This document shows, one piece after another, positions 58,520 through 64,000 of a DNA stretch of 64,000 nt. How positions within the stretch are numbered: the stretch's first letter is position 1; each line of letters starts with the position of its first letter. Under the pieces are notes generated by a model. That model saw nothing but the letters and a program-made list of their open reading frames with translations, had not been told where the DNA came from and did no database searches. Position numbers and translations under genes: made by a program. Source of the stretch: Lunularia cruciata (taxonomy: Eukaryota; Streptophyta; Marchantiopsida; Lunulariales; Lunulariaceae). Where the stretch lies: positions 79,874,218-79,938,217 of the forward strand of contig OX419755.1 in NCBI GenBank assembly GCA_948567375.1. The letters run 5' to 3'.

Positions 58520-59300
58520 TGTTAAGAACATGCACTCATCCATACATCTAGGTCATCCAAGTCCAAAACTATAGTAGCATTTTGACAAACGGCTACAAGT
58601 AAATATAGATCTTGTCCATAGAGTAGAAAGTAAGGAGAGAAGGATGCTAAGGAGGCTTGCTGGCTGAACCAATAGCCCATGGCCAACCAAGGTAACAAGA
58701 GATCCCAATCTCCCAAGTGGCCTTTCTGCAAACCATACTTTTGCAATCCTCTCTTCACCGTCTGAATCACTCTCTCTACTAAGCCATCTGCCTTAGGGTG
58801 ATCTTGGGAGGTAGTATGATGATCAATCAAAGCCTTGTCACACAAGACTTGAAACTCTCCCAAGAACTTTGTACCTTGATTAGTCAAAACATCAACTGGT
58901 GCACCAAAATGACTTAGAACCTAATCAAGGAAAGAATAAGCTGTCCTTTCACTAGACTTATCAAGAAGTGCTACCAACTCAATCCACTTGGAGAAGTGCT
59001 CCACCATCACCAAAACATACCAATGATGTCTCACAGTCAACAATAAAGGTCAAGCAAAGTCCAAACTCCAATGGTATCCCAATCCCATGATAGGTAATAG
59101 GTGCAACTATGGTGTATGAGCATTAATGATGCCCTAACTTGATCACAAACTACAGATCTGGCAACAAACTACTATACATCAGTTTGCATACTATGCCACC
59201 AATAATGACTCTAGAGTAAGCTATATGTACACTTTACTCCAAAATGTCCTAGCTCCTCATGAGCATGACGGACCAACTGTAGTCTCTAAGATGGAAGTGG
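58520..59300 (-). mobile_element. Integrase region of element F
   Basis: Core motifs on the minus strand near 58522-58887 are TNQGTKFLGEFQVLC, DHPKADGLVERVIQTVKRGL and LPWLAMGYWFSQQASLASFS. Zinc-binding-domain remnants lie near 59150-59230. Confidence 0.85.
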
Positions 59301-59489
59301 TACTACTTTCACTCTACCATCCTCCCATACAAGCAAAAGGTGTTTGCCCTACAATCTAAACCGTTTGGCTTGCTGAAGAACCAGGTCTCTCTCCTTGGTC
59401 CCAACTATGCCACCCACAACACCAATATGAAGATAGTCCACCACTAAGACATCATCATGAATGTCTCACTGAACTGTACCAATATCTTC

Positions 59490-59990
59490 ACTCTATGGAT
59501 TTGTGACCTCAATAACTCGTCTTGTATGTGCTAAGAGAGATATCACCAAAGTCTCAAAAAACATACAAAGAAAGGTAGATGCATGCCAACCTAACACCAT
59601 CTCCTTAGTTGTCTTACCATGCCAATGTGCTTTGGCTTGATCTTGTTGGCTGGGATATGGATTTCTACTCAACCCATCTGCATCACAATTCACCACTCCA
59701 GGTCTATGAATAACCATGAAATCATATTCCTATAAAATCAGAGCCCATCGAGCAAGCTTTCTTGAAAGCTTGTCGGACTCCATCAAGCACTTTAATGGCT
59801 GATGATCAATGATGAGAGTAAAGGGGTTACCAAATAGGTAACATCAGAAATGTGCTATTGCCCAAACCATTGCCAAACACTCTCCCTCATATGAATTATA
59901 CTTTGCCTCTACTGAATTGTTGGAGCAACTAACATAGGCCACCACAAACTCCTTCCCCTCATCATCATGTTGGGTGAGCATTGCTCCAAA
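59490..59990 (-). mobile_element. RNase H and connection region of element F
   Basis: The minus strand reads VIHRPGVVN and DADGLSRNPYPS near 59660-59717, the end of RNase H and the LSR-type junction. Further RNase H remnants lie to about 59990. Confidence 0.75.
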
Positions 59991-60805
59991 CCCCAACATA
60001 CTCCAATCAGTGTGAACCTGAAATGGTCATCCTTTGATCAGTCTCCTCAAAATAAAAATAGATGTCAACCTCTCCTTGAGCTCTATAAAAGCTCTCTCTT
60101 GCTCATCTCCTCAACACCACTCCTGTGTAAGCTTGGTCAACTTGTCAAGGCATTGGCAATGACACTAAATCCTCTAACATAATTGCAATAGAAGTTTGCT
60201 AACCCAAGGAATGCTCGCACTCTACTCACATCCGTAGGTCAAGGAATACATGCAATAGCCTCCACCTTGTTCTATTGAACACCCAAGTCCTCCGGGGTAG
60301 ATAATGTGACCCAAATACTCAACCTTCTCATGGAAGAACCTACACTTCCCAAGATGTAATTTGAGTCCATGAGATCTCAAACTCTCAAACACCTCCAACA
60401 ACTATCTCTCATACTCCTCCACAATAGTCGTATAGACCAAAATGTCATCAATATAGCACCGAGCAAAATCCAATCCAACTAAGATTTTGTCCATGACCCT
60501 TTAAACTCAATTGGAGCATTCTTTAACCCAAATGGTAAGAACCTCCACTGATATAACACATCCTTACCGTGAGGATCAATAGCCCAAAATACTATCTTGG
60601 ACTTATCCTCCTTCTTGATCTGCAACTTATGATATCTTGCTCAAAGGTCCAAAGTATTGAAGATCTTTGCATGCCCAATTGCATCAAAGATCTCCTCCAA
60701 TGTAGGCATGACATACCAATCAGCCCTAGTCTATTTGTAACAATATGGAGTTTAGCGACGAAGTTAGTCGGGCTTACGAAGTAACACAGAAGACAAAGTA
60801 GCCTA

Positions 60806-60818
60806 GAATATTCCTGAA
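60806..60818. promoter_or_regulatory. Perfect three-unit heat-shock element in LTR
   Basis: GAAtaTTCctGAA, at the same LTR place as the sites at 15766 and 19294. Confidence 0.55.
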
Positions 60819-60880
60819 GTATCTAGGAAGCTTCTTGGGAAGCTTCCCGGCTAGCTTACCTTGCACTTCAAGTAAGTAGC

Positions 60881-60893
60881 TTCTAGAAGCTTC
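60881..60893. promoter_or_regulatory. Perfect three-unit heat-shock element in LTR
   Basis: TTCtaGAAgcTTC in the solo LTR inside element F. Confidence 0.55.
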
Positions 60894-61339
60894 CAACTAG
60901 CTTAGCTTGCACGCCAAGTAGGCGACTTCTAGAAGGAAGCTTCTTGAGAAGTTTCCTAATTAACTTGGCTTGCACTCTAAGAAAGAGGCTTGAGGAAGCT
61001 TCTTGAGAAGCTTCTCAAGGGCCTTGTATGCTACTTATAAATACCAAAGCCAAAGCTCATGCTAGGCATTTGGATTTTTCCCTCATTCAAGTGTCCCAAT
61101 GTGAGTTTCCATTCTCCTATTTCTCTCCTCGGATTTGGTCTTTTACATTATTGATTGATAGGACAATAATCTCCACACATCCGCCTATCTATGCAGTTGC
61201 CATGCATATCCTTCTTGGTTGGCATCATTGTAGTTGATGCATACTCTCCATGTAAAATCTCCACCAAACCAACCTCAAAAGGTCACTACTCCGACTCTAA
61301 ATCAATGTCCTCTCCATATCATTATATCAATAAGGATGT

Positions 61340-61859
61340 TAGAAAACTAGGGTATTTCTAGTCAGCTCAATCTATATACCAAGTCCCTTTGGAGCACCTA
61401 AATCCTTCATATTGAAGGCAAAACAACTCATGTAGCTCCTCAAGAACCTCCAAACTCTCTGTCTTTTCTCTTTATAAGGTTGGGTCTAAGATCTAGCTCC
61501 CAAGTATCCTTTGCAACTGTAGTAGGAGTGGAATACATGCTGATTGGCTGCTATACTGGGCGCTTGGGAGTAGTACTATCATGCTCCCAAGTACTAGAGG
61601 TCCCAACCTTAATGTGAAAAACTCCCTCCACTCTAGTTGCAAGCTCCACACGTCCTCTAGCAACATCCCAGGTAGACCAAGGGTGTAATCCAAGTAGCCC
61701 ACTCTCCCTAGTAGCTACTAGCTATGTCCCAAGAATACCATGTCCACTCGGTCCATCACTCCCAATATGTGCCTGAATCGTCTTGCTGGGCATAGGGCTC
61801 ACAAGTGTCCAAGTGGTGATGCATATCAAGTGCACCTATGCTGCTCTGCCAAGCTAAGG
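61340..61859 (-). mobile_element. Linker between methyltransferase-like and RT regions of element F
   Basis: Minus-strand coding-like sequence, including a stretch near 61490-61700 (MGYLDYTLGLPGMLLEDVW), that I cannot assign. It is where a protease would be expected, but no DTG/DSG-type motif was confirmed. Confidence 0.4.
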
Positions 61860-62640
61860 CTCACAATGTAGGTCAAACAATTTAGGTCCATAGCTTGACC
61901 TAACACCTAATGCTTGAATGCCTTTGACATTGCTGGAATAACGATAATATTGGTGCAAAAACCCATTGCCAACTCTCTTATTGGCATTGGGCTCCACCAA
62001 TTGTTGTAATTGTGAGTCCCAAACTAGTCCAAGACCTCTCTCTTGAAAAGCATGAGAGCTTGGGAAACTCATAAGTGTGGGAAAAGTAGCTCTAGACTAT
62101 CTAACTAGGTTCACCACTACCATAAGTGACCTATCAGCAACTACCACAGTTTGAGATTGACGCCCAACATCCAAGATGTCATCAACAATGATGTGGTCTA
62201 GTTGCTAAATCCTATCATAAGCACACTATAAAACCTCTCTAGGTAAGAGGTTTGTTCACCAAAGATGAAGACAATGAGCCCATGATCCTACTTAGGCTGC
62301 ATCTAACAATATAGTAGGTCCCATCCAAGAATGATCCTGATGTGTACTCACCACCACTTTGGTGTGAGAATCACCCATCAAAGGAACATTCTCTAAAAGG
62401 TAAGCTGGAGAAACAAATTGATGGACCTGGAGATGTCAAAGTATAGGTAACATCTCCCAAAACACACCAGAATGGGGATCTTGAAGACCCAAACCTTGGC
62501 CATATCCCTGGTATGGCCATCCAAAAATTAACAAATGAAAAGGCCTATGTATCTCCAAATCATACGCCCCCAATAAGGAAATATCTGCTAATAGTGCCTT
62601 TTGATAACCCTTGACTGCTGACATTAGTAATAACTCAAGA
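61860..62640 (-). mobile_element. Cytosine-C5 DNA methyltransferase-like region of element F
   Basis: Separate blocks on the minus strand follow the order of C5-methyltransferase motifs. Near 62450-62535, FGW followed by P and Q, then GLGLQDPHSGVFWEM, corresponds to motif IV (the PCQ region) and the conserved DxRSxLFxE stretch. Near 62382-62410, AYLLENVPLMGD corresponds to motif VI (ENV). Near 62245-62300 are LLDAA and, further on, TNL, in the place of motif VIII; in DNMT3-type enzymes this reads IDA, AHRARYFW, GNL. Near 61883-61906, VLGQAMDL lies in the place of motif X (LLGxxW in DNMT3). The target-recognition part is short, as in DNMT3-type enzymes. Motif I, the SAM-binding loop, would lie further upstream. 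RT of the same strand follows about 500 bp downstream. It is broken in several places. Confidence 0.75.
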
Positions 62641-62797
62641 TATCAATAGGCCAAGTGTGCCACATGATGGAGAGAGACTCATCTAGTCATCTCATCTCTC
62701 TCCACATACAAGTACCTCTATACTCGTATACCCTCCTATATACTACAACTAGTCTAGTGCTAATCTCACCAAACAACTCTTATAGACATACTCCCTT

Positions 62798-63208
62798 TGT
62801 AGAAGACCAAATCCGAGGAGAGAAATAAAAGAATGGAAACTCACATTGGGACATTTGAATGAGGGAAAACTCCAAATGCCTAGCATGAGCTTTGGCTTTG
62901 GTATTTATAGGTAGCATACAAGGCCCTTGAGAAGCTTCTCAAGAAGCTTCCTTGAGCCGCTTTCTTAGAGTGCAAGCCGAGTTAACTAGGAAGCTTCTCA
63001 AAAAGCTTCCTTCTAGAAGCCACCTATTTGGCGTGCAAGCTAAGCTAGTTAGAAGCTTCTAGAAGCTACCTGCTTGGAGTGCAAGTTAACTAGTTGGGAA
63101 GCTTCCCAAGAAGCTTTTTAGATGCTTTTGGAATATTCTAGGCTAATTTGGCTTATTCTCTACTTCATTAGCCTTACTAACTATGTCACTAAACTCCATA
63201 TTGTTACA
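62798..63208 (-). repeat. 3' LTR of element G (HSE-rich family)
   Basis: Ends TGTAACAATATGGAG (minus strand, from 63208) and CTTCTACA at 62798, with TATAAATACC on the minus strand near 62910. It matches 15374-15848, 18946-19376 and 60736-61147. Confidence 0.9.
63052..63064. promoter_or_regulatory. Perfect three-unit heat-shock element in LTR
   Basis: GAAgcTTCtaGAA in the element G LTR. A near-perfect site with one base off lies near 63127, at the conserved position of the family. Confidence 0.55.
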
Positions 63209-64000
63209 TATTCCCCCACCGCTAGTTGGTGACGTCCTCATTGCTATTGAAGCTTCAAACTCATGGATGGCCATTTGTGCATTGTGGAGGTGAGAAAGAG
63301 GTTCCCATGTAGCATCATGAAGGAGGTACCTTTTCCAAAGGACCTTGTACTCCGTATGGTGGAGGCGTCCTTGTTGGATGTAGCGACATGCAAGGATACA
63401 ATCAACTTCATACTCCTCATGATCATTGATAGGGATAGGGGGAGGAGGAGGTTGGACTCAAGAGGAGAAAGAAGAGGGGTTAGGAACAAAGGTTTCAACT
63501 TGGAAACATGAAAGACAGGATGGATGCGCATATGACAAGGCAAGGCAAGTCGATAAGCAACAAGAGAGACAATTTGGGTGACATCAAAAGGTCCTATCTA
63601 ATTAGAGGCAAGTTTATGAACTTGGGTATTAAGAGGGAAGGTTAGATTACTAGAGGATAACATAACTTTATCACCAACTTCAAAGATGAGATCACGACAA
63701 TGATAGTCCGCATATTGTTTTTGACGATTCTAAGCAACAAGGAGGTGAGATTTGGCATGTTGGAGAGATTCAGAGATGGTGGTCAAGGAGGTTGAATTAT
63801 GGAGGACTTGAGATGGAGGAGGAGCAAGAAGAGAATTTCGGACAAGTGGATCTTGGCCAAAATTGAGAAAGAAAGGAGAGAATCCAATGCTTGCCTGTTT
63901 AGAATTATTGTATGCAAACTCCGTAGCTGCAAGACATTGATCCCAATTGATATGGTGAATGTTGACAAAGGCACAAAGCATATCTTCCAAGGTGCGATTT

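Larger units (their letters stand above)
60736..61147 (+). mobile_element. Solo LTR of the HSE-rich family inside element F
   Basis: A plus-strand LTR starting TGTAACAATATGGAG and ending CTTTTACA. It matches the element B and G LTRs. CTATT precedes it and TTATT follows (4 of 5 matching), consistent with a short target duplication. RT wording of element F continues on both sides, so it inserted into F. The LTR contains two perfect three-unit heat-shock elements and a CTTATAAATACC TATA-like box. Confidence 0.9.
59990..61330 (-). mobile_element. Reverse transcriptase region of element F (with inserted solo LTR)
   Basis: RT remnants on the minus strand include the MKDLGAPKGL-type region near the start (about 61400), a CGDYCPINQ-type block near 61150-61190 and, beyond the inserted LTR, a PTLEEIFDAI-type block near 60670-60710. 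Further RT blocks follow to about 60250. Confidence 0.75.
56997..62797 (-). mobile_element. Element F: Ty3/gypsy fossil carrying methyltransferase-like and PHD-like blocks
   Basis: Minus-strand element. Its order from its 5' side is cytosine-C5 methyltransferase-like blocks (about 61860-62640), a linker, RT (about 59990-61330, interrupted by a solo LTR), RNase H with its connection (about 59490-59990), integrase (about 58520-59300), PHD-finger-like block (58030-58164), polypurine tract (GGGGGGCGAT on the minus strand) and 3' LTR (to 57860). The 5' part is cut by element G at 62798 and lies outside the window or beyond G. The RT/RNase H/integrase wording (MKDLGAPKG, VIHRPGVVN, DADGLSRNPYPS, DHPKADGLVERVIQTVKRGL, GDWDLLLPWLAMGY) is quite different from elements A, B and J. 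It is broken in more than ten places. Confidence 0.85.
62798..64000 (-). mobile_element. Element G: Ty3/gypsy element, left part only
   Basis: Minus-strand element whose 3' LTR (62798-63208) is followed by a polypurine tract and then by the 3' end of pol. The integrase core end lies near 63730-63990 (EFAYNNSKQASIGFSPFFLN, FGQDPLVRNSLLAPP), and an integrase C-terminal stretch near 63244-63543 includes [17 protein letters not shown]. It is very close to the matching part of element B (15849-16700). It runs off the right edge and interrupts element F. Confidence 0.88.

Overview
The window is nuclear DNA of a land plant with a transposon-rich genome. The evidence is the plant-type 5' end of a MYST histone acetyltransferase gene with telo-box promoter motifs at the left edge, followed by about 50 kb of nested Ty3/gypsy and Ty1/copia LTR elements, solo LTRs and AT-rich decayed DNA. 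I cannot name the species. A retrotransposon-borne cytosine methyltransferase of the kind reported from charophyte algae hints at a non-flowering lineage, but that is weak inference.

Layout. 1-1960: low-copy, CpG-containing DNA with exons 1-2 of the acetyltransferase gene (minus strand; the rest lies off the left edge) and its upstream flank. 1961-15373: AT-rich decayed DNA with a solo LTR of family J (4107-4791), an old gypsy fossil A (about 6990-9570), a 260-bp direct repeat pair and an unrecognised coiled-coil coding remnant (12.7-14.6 kb). 15374-21810: gypsy elements B and C, whose LTRs are packed with heat-shock-element-like motifs. 23408-30256: a Ty1/copia fossil (minus strand) hit by three solo LTRs of one family. 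31180-46500: minus-strand remnants L and K, with K split by the youngest and best-preserved element J (37878-45709, plus strand, LTRs about 1.6 percent different). 46.6-50.7 kb: another unrecognised coiled-coil coding remnant and its tail. 50735-51148: a family-J LTR fragment. 51979-56200: a second low-copy, CpG-containing stretch without a recognisable gene. 56997-62797: gypsy element F, containing a solo LTR and cut by element G (62798 to the right edge).

The most interesting object is element F. On its coding strand the order is cytosine-C5 methyltransferase-like blocks, reverse transcriptase, RNase H, integrase, a PHD-finger-like block at the C-terminal end, then the 3' LTR. A Ty3/gypsy element that carried both a DNA methylation domain and a chromatin-reader-type finger is unusual. 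Everything in F is a broken fossil. Second in interest are the LTRs of the B/C/G/solo-E family, where six perfect three-unit heat-shock elements occur in about 2 kb of LTR sequence while fewer than one is expected by chance in the whole window.
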